From contig NZ_MRSV01000001.1 of the NCBI RefSeq assembly GCF_001909285.1, positions 1,135,331 to 1,199,330 on the forward strand: 64,000 nt of DNA. Reading direction: 5' to 3'. Each line of letters starts with the position of its first letter. Within the stretch, counting starts at the first letter, position 1. The translations under genes were made by a program, and so were the position numbers. Below the pieces are notes generated by a model. It saw only the letters and a program-made list of their open reading frames with translations, did not search any database and was not told where the DNA came from. Of this stretch, positions 1 to 6,827 are shown piece by piece. The DNA is from Exiguobacterium profundum. GTDB lineage: Bacteria; Bacillota; Bacilli; Exiguobacteriales; Exiguobacteriaceae.

Positions 1-542
1 ATGATTTGACTATTATGATGCAGCAGCGACTCCCAGAATTTTTACCCGTGACAAATCATCAAGAAATTGCTGATTCACTTAAGGTTCCGCTTGAGGTATT
101 AGATGATCGTTTTCCGATTCTGATCGGTTTCACTGGACTCCGGGATATCCTGATTCCTATCAAATCGCTTACTGAACTATTGTCTATTCAACCGGACTTC
201 GAAAAAGTGAAGGAAATCAGTCGACAATCTCACGTGGTTGGGTACCATCTTTTCACTCTTGAAACGATGGAGGATGGCATCGCCCATACACGAAATTTTG
301 CGCCACTATATGGAATCGATGAAGAATCTGCCACTGGAACGTCGAACGGTGCGCTGGCTTGTTATCTGTTCGAGCAATCTCTTGTTTTGAAGAAGTCGTC
401 TACGCTTGTCATGGAGCAAGGATATGGAATGAAATTTCCGTCAGAAATTTTGGTAGAACTAACTGTAGCAGGAGAAGAAATCTCACACGTCACGGTTGGA
501 GGAAAGGCGACTACTCTGAGCGTACAACATCTTGATTTCTAG
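1..542 (+). CDS. PhzF-family isomerase-like protein, C-terminal part (5' end outside window)
   Basis: The reading frame is open to the left edge, so the gene starts upstream; the TTG at 6 is only an internal codon. About 180 residues remain, against 260-300 for the PhzF (phenazine biosynthesis-like) family. The motif GTSNGALACYL, followed by an EQGYGM stretch, fits the C-terminal half of this diaminopimelate-epimerase fold, where it helps shape the active-site cleft. Bacterial PhzF proteins are mostly isomerases of unknown substrate, and nothing here points to a phenazine pathway. A terminator hairpin lies 7 bases after the stop. The family call is fairly safe; the specific reaction is unknown. 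Confidence 0.72.
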   Translation, partial: DLTIMMQQRLPEFLPVTNHQEIADSLKVPLEVLDDRFPILIGFTGLRDILIPIKSLTELLSIQPDFEKVKEISRQSHVVGYHLFTLETMEDGIAHTRNFAPLYGIDEESATGTSNGALACYLFEQSLVLKKSSTLVMEQGYGMKFPSEILVELTVAGEEISHVTVGGKATTLSVQHLDF

Positions 543-548
543 GAACTC

Positions 549-575
549 AAAAGACGAGCCGCGGCTCGTCTTTTT
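549..575. terminator. Bidirectional intrinsic terminator
   Basis: Perfect stem GACGAGCC/GGCTCGTC flanked by A-run and T-run. It lies between the convergent PhzF-like gene and the membrane-protein gene and can serve both. Confidence 0.85.
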
Positions 576-1519
576 CATGCTGTCTTAGGATTAGGAGATT
601 CTGTTTCTCGTAACGCATCGACTCGTTTGTATTCTTCAGTATCGGTCCACAGCTCGTCTTTCAACGGGTTGAGACGTCGTTTCATAATACGTGATACCTG
701 CATGACGGCGAGCACGACGTTGAGGGCAAGACTGATGAGGGCGAGCGTCCAGTTCGCTGCCGGATTATACGAGACGCTCACATTGAACGTACTGCCGACC
801 GCAAAGAAGTAAGGGAAGGTCATGACCCACATCATCCAAATCGAGAGCGTTTGGGCACGGTTCTGCATCCATGTTCCTTTCGCCCAAAGGAGAGCAGGGA
901 TGGTTGCGGCAATGTTCAACGCAAATCCGGAATAAAATGCGTTACCTGGTGCACACGAATAGACGTAGGAGATGTTCCAGATTCCATATGCGATGATCCA
1001 CAATTTCGTCTGGTCCGGCCAAATCATATCGACTCGCTTACCGGACGTCGCAAAGATACCGAACCAGCCACAAATGGTGAGGATGTTCAAAATTCCGGCG
1101 AAGGCGTTGACGTAGTTCCACCCACCGGAGATGTAATTCATGCCGTCGACGACCCCATCAAATCCCATGAAGCCGACTTGAAACTCCCGTATAACGGCCT
1201 CCATGATATTGATGGCAAGAATGGCCGGGACGAGTACTAAATACCAAGGATGTTTCTTATGGTAGTTCGTGAAGCGGATGACCATGTAGATGAGCGCGCC
1301 GGCGAGTGCCGAATACACCTTCACCCAATGGAACCACGACGTGATTTCCGAATCGACGACAAACAACCAGATTGGAGTCAGTGCGATCGGTAACGCCATG
1401 AACATAAGTTGGCTCGCCCGTTTACCAGAACGGACGAACTCGTTAAACCCCATCAGCAGTCCAAGGACGACGAACCACATGACGACGTTATACCAAGGCA
1501 TTGATTCGAAGAAAAACAT
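575..1519 (-). CDS. Multi-helix membrane protein of unknown function (DUF5692-like)
   Basis: About 314 residues starting MFFFESMPWY. The start at 1519 is chosen because AGGAGT (1528-1533) sits 8 bases upstream; the 19-codon longer form has no such site. The protein has roughly eight hydrophobic segments, a Trp/Tyr-rich character, and a charged C-terminal tail after residue 280. It resembles the uncharacterised DUF5692 membrane family from memory only. It is transcribed away from a TetR-type regulator, and the shared intergenic region carries a long palindrome and a cre-like site (separate entries). Repression by that TetR protein and by CcpA is therefore likely. Its transport or other role cannot be read from the sequence. 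Confidence 0.7.
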   Translation of the reverse strand: MFFFESMPWYNVVMWFVVLGLLMGFNEFVRSGKRASQLMFMALPIALTPIWLFVVDSEITSWFHWVKVYSALAGALIYMVIRFTNYHKKHPWYLVLVPAILAINIMEAVIREFQVGFMGFDGVVDGMNYISGGWNYVNAFAGILNILTICGWFGIFATSGKRVDMIWPDQTKLWIIAYGIWNISYVYSCAPGNAFYSGFALNIAATIPALLWAKGTWMQNRAQTLSIWMMWVMTFPYFFAVGSTFNVSVSYNPAANWTLALISLALNVVLAVMQVSRIMKRRLNPLKDELWTDTEEYKRVDALRETESPNPKTA

Positions 1520-1570
1520 AACATGACACTCCTTTCGAAAATGAGATAAACAGAAATAAATGCAGTGACT

Positions 1571-1596
1571 AAACATACCGAACGTTCGTTATGTTT
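1571..1596. promoter_or_regulatory. Palindromic operator for the divergent TetR-type regulator
   Basis: A 26-base dyad: outer arms AAACATA and TATGTTT around the core CGAACGTTCG, with one mismatched pair. It lies between two divergent genes, one of which encodes a TetR-type repressor, the usual arrangement for an autoregulatory operator. It is downstream of the predicted minus-strand promoter, where binding would block the membrane-protein gene. Confidence 0.75.
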
Positions 1597-1618
1597 ATGT
1601 GAAAAGTGTAACAAACTA

Positions 1619-1633
1619 TTGTAAGCGCTGTCA
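1619..1633. promoter_or_regulatory. cre-like site (CcpA) overlapping a minus-strand -35 box
   Basis: TTGTAAGCGCTGTCA fits the 15-base cre consensus WTGNAANCGNWNNCA at every fixed position. Its right end overlaps a TTGACA on the minus strand (1629-1634), 17 bases ahead of a weak TTACAC -10. Binding of CcpA there would repress the membrane-protein gene at 575-1519. Confidence 0.55.
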
Positions 1634-1683
1634 ATAGGGGGTGGGAGCTCACATGGAAGTGTCGAAAGTTTGCCACATCATTA

Positions 1684-1692
1684 TGGTATAAT
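1684..1692 (+). promoter_or_regulatory. Extended -10 promoter for the TetR-type gene
   Basis: TATAAT at 1687-1692 with an upstream TGG (extended -10). No good -35 is seen 17 bases upstream. It lies about 30 bases ahead of the start codon. Confidence 0.55.
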
Positions 1693-1720
1693 GAGCGTTG
1701 AAAACAGAGGAGGGTGCGAG

Positions 1721-2335
1721 ATGATGATGAACGAAGGAAAGTTGAAAATCTTACAAGCTGCGCGTGAAATCATCGTCGAACAGGGCATCAAAGGCACGAC
1801 GCTCCGAGGGATTGCGGAGCGGGCCGGATTCAGTACGGGTGCGATTTATCATTACTACACGTCCAAAGAGGCGATTCTATATGACGTGATGGACGAGGGG
1901 CTCGGTGAGGTAAAACGCATTGAGACCGTCTCCCATGACGATCGAAAGGAAGCGGCGGTGATTATTCAGGAAATCTATGAAGGTATGCAGGAGCGCCTTC
2001 AAAAAGATGCGGAGAGCCGACTTCAATTTTATCTCGCCCACGAAGCGATGATTGGCAATGAGGACATCGAACAAAAGTTCAGAGAGAAATATCAAGACTG
2101 GATTACACGGATTGAGGCGATCTTTGTACGGGCTTACGGAGTCGAGCAAGGGCCGATGACTCAGGCGGTCGCCACATGGACGATGGCCGGGATTGACGGG
2201 ATGGTGCTCCAGACGCTACTTCGCACGGGAACGATTGAACCGGAATACACGAATCGTGTGCTTCATTACTTATTGACCGAAGGATTCCCGCACTTTTTTC
2301 AACTCATTTTCTCGAAAGAAACGGATCATGAGTAA
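1721..2335 (+). CDS. TetR/AcrR-family transcriptional regulator
   Basis: About 204 residues, the usual length for the family. The N-terminal helix-turn-helix is clear: TTLRGIAERAGFSTGAIYHYY followed by SKEAIL, ending near residue 50. The remaining helical ligand domain is variable and gives no inducer. The start at ATG 1721 follows GAGGAGGG at a spacing of 6; the in-frame 1670 start lies inside the promoter. The gene is divergent from the membrane protein at 575-1519, and the palindrome at 1571-1596 is its probable operator. It most likely represses that membrane protein. Confidence 0.88.
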   Translation: MMMNEGKLKILQAAREIIVEQGIKGTTLRGIAERAGFSTGAIYHYYTSKEAILYDVMDEGLGEVKRIETVSHDDRKEAAVIIQEIYEGMQERLQKDAESRLQFYLAHEAMIGNEDIEQKFREKYQDWITRIEAIFVRAYGVEQGPMTQAVATWTMAGIDGMVLQTLLRTGTIEPEYTNRVLHYLLTEGFPHFFQLIFSKETDHE

Positions 2336-2419
2336 TGTCAGTTGATACAATCCGACGGACATAATAGAATAGATGAGTGATTTTGTTGGACTGTATGGAT
2401 GAAAGGAACTGATTTTACG

Positions 2420-3427
2420 ATGAAAGAAAACTTTTGGCGCGACCTTCCGCGTCCGTTCTTTATACTTGCCCCGATGGAAGATGTGACCGATGTCGTCTTC
2501 CGTCATGTCGTCGCCCACGCGGGACGCCCGGACGTCTTCTTCACAGAATTCGCGAACTCGGACAGCTATTGCCATCCGGAAGGAAAAGGTAGCCTCCGTG
2601 GTCGTTTGACGTTCACTGAGGACGAACAGCCGATGGTCGCCCACATCTGGGGAGACAATCCGGAATATTTCCGTCAAATGAGTATCGGGATGGCCGAGAT
2701 GGGCTATAAAGGACTCGATATCAATATGGGTTGCCCGGTCCCGAACGTGGCGAAACGTGGGAAGGGGAGCGGTCTTATTCTCCGTCCGGAAGTTGCGGCT
2801 GAGCTCATTCAAGCAGCAAAAGCCGGTGGTCTCCCTGTCAGCGTCAAAACGCGACTCGGCTACGCGAAGCTCGATGAGTGGCGTGACTGGTTGACGCATC
2901 TCTTGAAACAAGACATCGCCAACTTGTCGATTCACTTGCGCACGCGCAATGAGATGAGTAAAGTCGACGCGCACTGGGAGATGATCCCGGACATCGTGAA
3001 GTTGCGGGACGAGATCGCCCCGGATACGCTCATCACCATCAACGGGGACATCCTCGACCGTCAAATGGGACTCGAGCTCGTTGAGAAATACGGGGTCGAT
3101 GGTGTCATGATCGGTCGCGGGATTTTCAAGAACCCGTTCGCGTTCGAGAAAGAGCCTCGCGAACACTCGATGGAAGAACACCTTGATCTATTGCGTCTGC
3201 AACTGGACCTTCAGGATAAATTCCAAGAAGACGTGCCGCGTTCGATTTCGAACTTGCACCGTTTCTTCAAGATTTATGTCAAAGGATTCCGTGGGGCGAG
3301 CGAGCTACGCCATAACTTGATGGAAACGAAATCGACGGATGAGGTACGAGCGTTACTCGATGCCTTTGTCGAGAAATATCATGAAGAAGAGGCAGCACTC
3401 GCTGAGGCGGTCTCGACAGTCGAATAG
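2420..3427 (+). CDS. tRNA-dihydrouridine synthase (Dus family)
   Basis: A roughly 335-residue FMN-dependent TIM-barrel enzyme that reduces uridines of the tRNA D-loop. Visible marks are the N-terminal [13 protein letters not shown], the catalytic-cysteine motif NMGCPVPNV followed by [16 protein letters not shown], and the phosphate-binding [12 protein letters not shown]. The C-terminal helical tRNA-binding domain follows from about residue 235. The start at 2420 (MKENFW) has AAAGGA 12 bases upstream; the alternative ATG at 2399 has no ribosome site. It is a stand-alone gene closed by a terminator. Which uridine it modifies cannot be told. Confidence 0.9.
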   Translation: MKENFWRDLPRPFFILAPMEDVTDVVFRHVVAHAGRPDVFFTEFANSDSYCHPEGKGSLRGRLTFTEDEQPMVAHIWGDNPEYFRQMSIGMAEMGYKGLDINMGCPVPNVAKRGKGSGLILRPEVAAELIQAAKAGGLPVSVKTRLGYAKLDEWRDWLTHLLKQDIANLSIHLRTRNEMSKVDAHWEMIPDIVKLRDEIAPDTLITINGDILDRQMGLELVEKYGVDGVMIGRGIFKNPFAFEKEPREHSMEEHLDLLRLQLDLQDKFQEDVPRSISNLHRFFKIYVKGFRGASELRHNLMETKSTDEVRALLDAFVEKYHEEEAALAEAVSTVE

Positions 3428-3434
3428 TTTTTTG

Positions 3435-3466
3435 AAGGGGGTTAGTGAATACTGGGTCCCTTTTTT
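3435..3466 (+). terminator. Intrinsic terminator of the dus gene
   Basis: Imperfect stem AAGGG...AGT/ACT...CCCTT followed by six T, directly after the dus stop. Confidence 0.65.
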
Positions 3467-3548
3467 ATATGAATTTTAGTAGATGGCGATGAAACGTTTA
3501 ATCTGGCTGATTCGTATGTAATGAGTGGAAAGAAGAGGAGGGGTGAAG

Positions 3549-3719
3549 ATGAGCGAATGGCGCGAATCAGCAGTCGGGCTAGGACTTGTATTTGGCACGG
3601 TTAGCGGAATCGTCATCTCTTTATTAGTTGATTTTCCGTTTATATACGGTATTGTCATCGGTTCAATCATCGGATATGTGATTGGTCTTTTCATATCCAT
3701 TCGTGCGATCAAACGATAG
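3549..3719 (+). CDS. Small two-helix membrane protein
   Basis: 56 residues starting MSEWRESAVG, with GAGGAGGGG just upstream fixing the start. Two hydrophobic segments (about 9-27 and 31-50) are rich in small residues (GLVFGTVSG, GIVIGSIIGYVIG), a glycine-zipper pattern, and a short basic tail RAIKR follows. A second protein of the same length and plan is encoded at 10508-10678 (SPEWKD..., GSGAMFGYIGG-type second helix), so the two are paralogues. Function unknown; small helix-packing or transporter-accessory proteins look like this. Confidence 0.7.
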   Translation: MSEWRESAVGLGLVFGTVSGIVISLLVDFPFIYGIVIGSIIGYVIGLFISIRAIKR

Positions 3720-3752
3720 CGACCCATTACTAAAACAAGAGGGGGCTTTTAC

Positions 3753-4244
3753 ATGAGTGAATTCCAATTTATTGTGAGCGATCACCCACTAAAAGAAGTC
3801 GAAAATCCATATGGTGAGTTCTTATCTATCAACGAGGCCATCAAAAAAGGCATCGTGTTGCCTGACATTCTGACAGACGTCGAGGACCTCGACCGTGATG
3901 AAAAGATTTTGATGAACGTCGAGTCGGAAGAGCAACTTGACGAGATTGAGATTAAACATAGTCTCTATTATACGATGGAGAACGTCGAGGCGTATTCTTC
4001 AAAACCGCACATAGTAGAGTTGCGTTGGCGTTATTCCGATGTGAGAGCCGAACAGCTCGTCGAATATATAACCGACCATTTGAAGACGGCGGAGGAAATC
4101 GAGATTTGGAAAGTGTGGGTCGATGAACAGACCAAGCCGAAAGTTCAATCCATCAAGCTCGACGAGTTGACGATAGATGCATTACGATTCTTAGGCGAAG
4201 TCGGATTCGTACGACCGGAGTGCCTTCGAGTTACAACATCCTAA
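3753..4244 (+). CDS. Hypothetical acidic protein
   Basis: 163 residues, soluble and strongly acidic, with no signal peptide or membrane segment. An AAGAGGGGG ribosome site sits ahead of ATG 3753. Features are an early NPYGEFLSINEAI stretch and a central LYYTMENVEAY / VELRWRY region, with regular helix-strand character. I do not recognise the family. It lies 33 bases after the small membrane protein and shares the terminator at 4271-4300, so the two may be co-transcribed. Confidence 0.65.
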   Translation: MSEFQFIVSDHPLKEVENPYGEFLSINEAIKKGIVLPDILTDVEDLDRDEKILMNVESEEQLDEIEIKHSLYYTMENVEAYSSKPHIVELRWRYSDVRAEQLVEYITDHLKTAEEIEIWKVWVDEQTKPKVQSIKLDELTIDALRFLGEVGFVRPECLRVTTS

Positions 4245-4270
4245 TCCGCGTGCAAATAACGTATTGTCCT

Positions 4271-4300
4271 CCCTGACGAGATTTCTCGTTAGGGATTTTT
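4271..4300 (+). terminator. Intrinsic terminator
   Basis: Stem CCCTGACGAG/CTCGTTAGGG with a short loop, then five T. Ends the unit at 3549-4244. Confidence 0.85.
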
Positions 4301-4364
4301 GATTTCTCATTTCACTTGAATAAAGACTGCTATATTATGGGGAGAAGAGTCAGGAGGGAATACC

Positions 4365-5045
4365 ATGCATATTCTAATCGTAGAAGACGACCGGACGATC
4401 GCCTCCGGTCTCCAATATTCACTCGAACAAGAACAATTTAGAACAACGTTATGCCAAAACGTGGCTGACGCGACGCTTATGATTGAACAACAGTTACATA
4501 CAATTGATTTATGCCTCTTTGATTTGTCACTGCCAGATGGGAGTGGATATGACTTATGTCGGCTCGTGAAGCAACAACAAGACATCCCTGTCATCTTTCT
4601 GACGGCATTCGATGATGAAGTGAATGTGGTGATGGGACTCGATATGGGAGCGGACGACTACATCACGAAACCGTTCCGTGTCCGAGAACTCGTTTCACGA
4701 ATTCACTCGGTACTTCGTCGATACAATAAAAACGCACGCTCGCCTCTGTTGACGATTGGTCCAGTTGAAATCAATACGCAAGATGCAAAAGTAAAAAAGA
4801 ATGGGGACGAAATTTTGTTGACAGCGCTCGAGTATCGTTTGTTGCTCATCTTTGGGAGGCATACAGGGCAAGTGTTGTCACGGGCCCAACTACTCGATCA
4901 GATTTGGGATGTGGGTGGGGAATTCGTGAACGATAATACGTTGACCGTTTATATTAAGCGACTCCGCGAGAAACTAGAGGATGATCCACAACACCCGATG
5001 CTTATTACGACTGTGCGTGGAATCGGATACAAGGTGGGGCGTTAA
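4365..5045 (+). CDS. OmpR/PhoB-type response regulator
   Basis: 226 residues. The receiver domain (1-115) has the acidic pair EDD at 7-9, the phosphoacceptor Asp in LCLFDLSLPDG, Thr in FLTAFDD and Lys in DDYITKPFR. The winged-helix DNA-binding domain (130-226) ends RGIGYKVG. GGAGGG precedes ATG 4365. The kinase gene follows one base after the stop and an ABC exporter comes next, the standard arrangement for sensing and removing cell-envelope-active compounds (BceRS/VanRS-like). Its probable targets are the GTCAC repeats at 6070-6096 ahead of the ABC genes. Confidence 0.92.
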   Translation: MHILIVEDDRTIASGLQYSLEQEQFRTTLCQNVADATLMIEQQLHTIDLCLFDLSLPDGSGYDLCRLVKQQQDIPVIFLTAFDDEVNVVMGLDMGADDYITKPFRVRELVSRIHSVLRRYNKNARSPLLTIGPVEINTQDAKVKKNGDEILLTALEYRLLLIFGRHTGQVLSRAQLLDQIWDVGGEFVNDNTLTVYIKRLREKLEDDPQHPMLITTVRGIGYKVGR

Positions 5046-5046
5046 T

Positions 5047-6051
5047 ATGTTGCGAAACCAAGAAATAAGAATATACTTGTTCACTTGTCTATTTTTTATT
5101 GGAATAGCTGTAGGTATTGCCGTCTTATTCATGTCCATAGAGGCGGCCGTTCTGGTCGTCCTATTAGCAATCATACTTTTCGGCGTTACGTATCGTTTCA
5201 CGGCATGGCGTTATCGAGAAATCGAGCAGCTCTCGGGATATCTTCAAGAAATCAGTAATGGCAACTATACATTGGATGTCCGTGATAATCGCGAAGGGGA
5301 GCTCAGTTTGTTAAAGAGCCAACTCTACAAAGTGACGAAAATGCTATCTGAACAAGGCGTGTATCTTGAAGAAGATAAACAGAAGTTAACGGATGCGATC
5401 TCCGATATCTCCCATCAATTGAAGACACCGCTCACCTCGATGACCGTCATGGCGGATCTCCTCAGTGACCCTCGTCTATCCGAGGAAAAGCGTCAAGAAT
5501 TCACCCATAACGTACAAGTACAACTTGAACGAATGGAGTGGCTCTTGTCTTCTCTTCTCAAACTATCAAAAATTGATGCCGGGACAATACATTTCAAGCG
5601 CGAATTGGTATCTGTCCCTGCGCTCATTGAAGCCGTAGCGGAACCGATGCTCGTACCGATTGATATTAAAATGCAACGACTCCATGTTCAAGGCGAAAAA
5701 GATGTTACATTCGAGGGTGATTTGAAGTGGACGACGGAGGCACTCATCAACATCTTAAAAAATTGCGTGGAGCATACGCCGGAACAGGGCGATGTATTCA
5801 TCGAGTTTAGTGAAAATACGCTGTATACAGAAATTGTGATTCGTGACACGGGGATTGGCGTCGCAAAACAAGACCTCCCGTACATTTTCCAACGGTTTTA
5901 TAAAGGTGTGAATGCGAGCGAAGAAAGTGTCGGGATTGGGCTTGCCATGGCACACAGTATCATTATGAGCCAGGAAGGTGAGTTGACTGTTCGAAGCGAA
6001 CCTGGGGTCGGAACGGATTTTCATATTCGCTTCTATAAAGCAGTTGTCTGA
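5047..6051 (+). CDS. Sensor histidine kinase, intramembrane-sensing type
   Basis: 334 residues from ATG 5047, one base after the response-regulator stop. Two adjacent membrane helices (about 9-29 and 31-50) with almost no extracellular loop place it among intramembrane-sensing kinases, which usually rely on a partner transporter to detect ligand. A HAMP-like linker follows, then the H-box ISDISHQLKTPLTSM, the N-box ILKNCVEHTP, the G1 box DTGIGV, the F-box and the G2 box GIGLAMA. All catalytic motifs are present. It pairs with the regulator upstream and probably the exporter downstream. Confidence 0.92.
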   Translation: MLRNQEIRIYLFTCLFFIGIAVGIAVLFMSIEAAVLVVLLAIILFGVTYRFTAWRYREIEQLSGYLQEISNGNYTLDVRDNREGELSLLKSQLYKVTKMLSEQGVYLEEDKQKLTDAISDISHQLKTPLTSMTVMADLLSDPRLSEEKRQEFTHNVQVQLERMEWLLSSLLKLSKIDAGTIHFKRELVSVPALIEAVAEPMLVPIDIKMQRLHVQGEKDVTFEGDLKWTTEALINILKNCVEHTPEQGDVFIEFSENTLYTEIVIRDTGIGVAKQDLPYIFQRFYKGVNASEESVGIGLAMAHSIIMSQEGELTVRSEPGVGTDFHIRFYKAVV

Positions 6052-6056
6052 CCGCT

Positions 6057-6096
6057 AAGTGACGAAATCGTCACTTTCGAGTCACAGACGAGTCAC
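6057..6096. promoter_or_regulatory. Response-regulator binding array ahead of the ABC exporter genes
   Basis: A 20-base dyad (AAGTGACGA/TCGTCACTT, 6057-6076) overlaps three direct GTCAC copies at 6070, 6081 and 6092, an exact 11-base (one helical turn) period; the last two are CGAGTCAC. Tandem repeats at one-turn spacing are typical OmpR-class binding sites. A TACACT -10 lies 11 bases downstream (6107-6112) with no good -35, suggesting activator-dependent transcription. Confidence 0.6.
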
Positions 6097-6143
6097 ACTC
6101 ACTCGGTACACTCGAAGTAGATCAAGTACTGGAGGGTGCAAAC

Positions 6144-6827
6144 ATGAACATATTAGAAGTACAAAACTTATCGAAAGTATACGGCAAGGACGAGATGGAG
6201 GTCAGAGCGCTCGATGACGTCTCGTTCACGGTGAAGAAAGGTGAATTTGTCTGTATCGTCGGGCCTTCGGGTTCGGGGAAATCGACATTGTTGCATTTAC
6301 TTGGTGGTGTCGATGTGCCGACGAGTGGACAGGTGTTGATTGATCAAACAGACATTTATGCATTGGACGAGACGCAGCTTGCCATTTTCCGTCGTCGACA
6401 AATCGGTTTGATTTATCAGTTTTATAACTTGATTCCGATTTTAACGGTCGAAGAGAACATCACGTTACCGATGCTATTAGATGAACAAAAAGTGGATATC
6501 GCTCACTTGGAACGCATCATCGGCATCTTGGGCTTGTCAAACCGATTGACCCATTTACCAAATCAATTATCGGGAGGGCAACAGCAGCGCGTTTCCATCG
6601 GTCGGGCACTGATTAGTAATCCAGCTATTATCTTAGCCGACGAGCCGACAGGAAACTTGGATAGTCAAAATAGTGAAGAAATCATGAGCCTGTTAAAACT
6701 ATTCAATAAGAAATTCAATCAAACGCTCATCATCATTACCCATGACGAACGGATTGCCTTACAGGCGGATCGTATCATTTCGATTGAAGATGGCAAGATT
6801 GCGAAGAATGAGGTCGTCCGCGCATGA
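6144..6827 (+). CDS. ABC transporter ATP-binding protein (MacB/LolD/BceA type)
   Basis: 227 residues. Walker A GPSGSGKST near 36-44, the Q-loop region IYQFYNLIP, signature LSGGQQQRV, Walker B ILADEPTGNLD and the switch histidine in IIITHDE are all intact. The FtsX-type permease gene starts inside its last codons (ATGA overlap at 6824-6827), so the two are translationally coupled. This ATPase class powers export or extraction of peptides and lipids rather than uptake. It follows a two-component system with a tandem repeat site between, fitting inducible resistance to envelope-active agents. Confidence 0.93.
   Translation: MNILEVQNLSKVYGKDEMEVRALDDVSFTVKKGEFVCIVGPSGSGKSTLLHLLGGVDVPTSGQVLIDQTDIYALDETQLAIFRRRQIGLIYQFYNLIPILTVEENITLPMLLDEQKVDIAHLERIIGILGLSNRLTHLPNQLSGGQQQRVSIGRALISNPAIILADEPTGNLDSQNSEEIMSLLKLFNKKFNQTLIIITHDERIALQADRIISIEDGKIAKNEVVRA

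Noticed and set aside
2270-3181. 303-codon minus-strand frame opposite the dus gene
   Set aside because: Lies wholly on a clearly coding gene with conserved motifs; no ribosome site and shadow-like composition.
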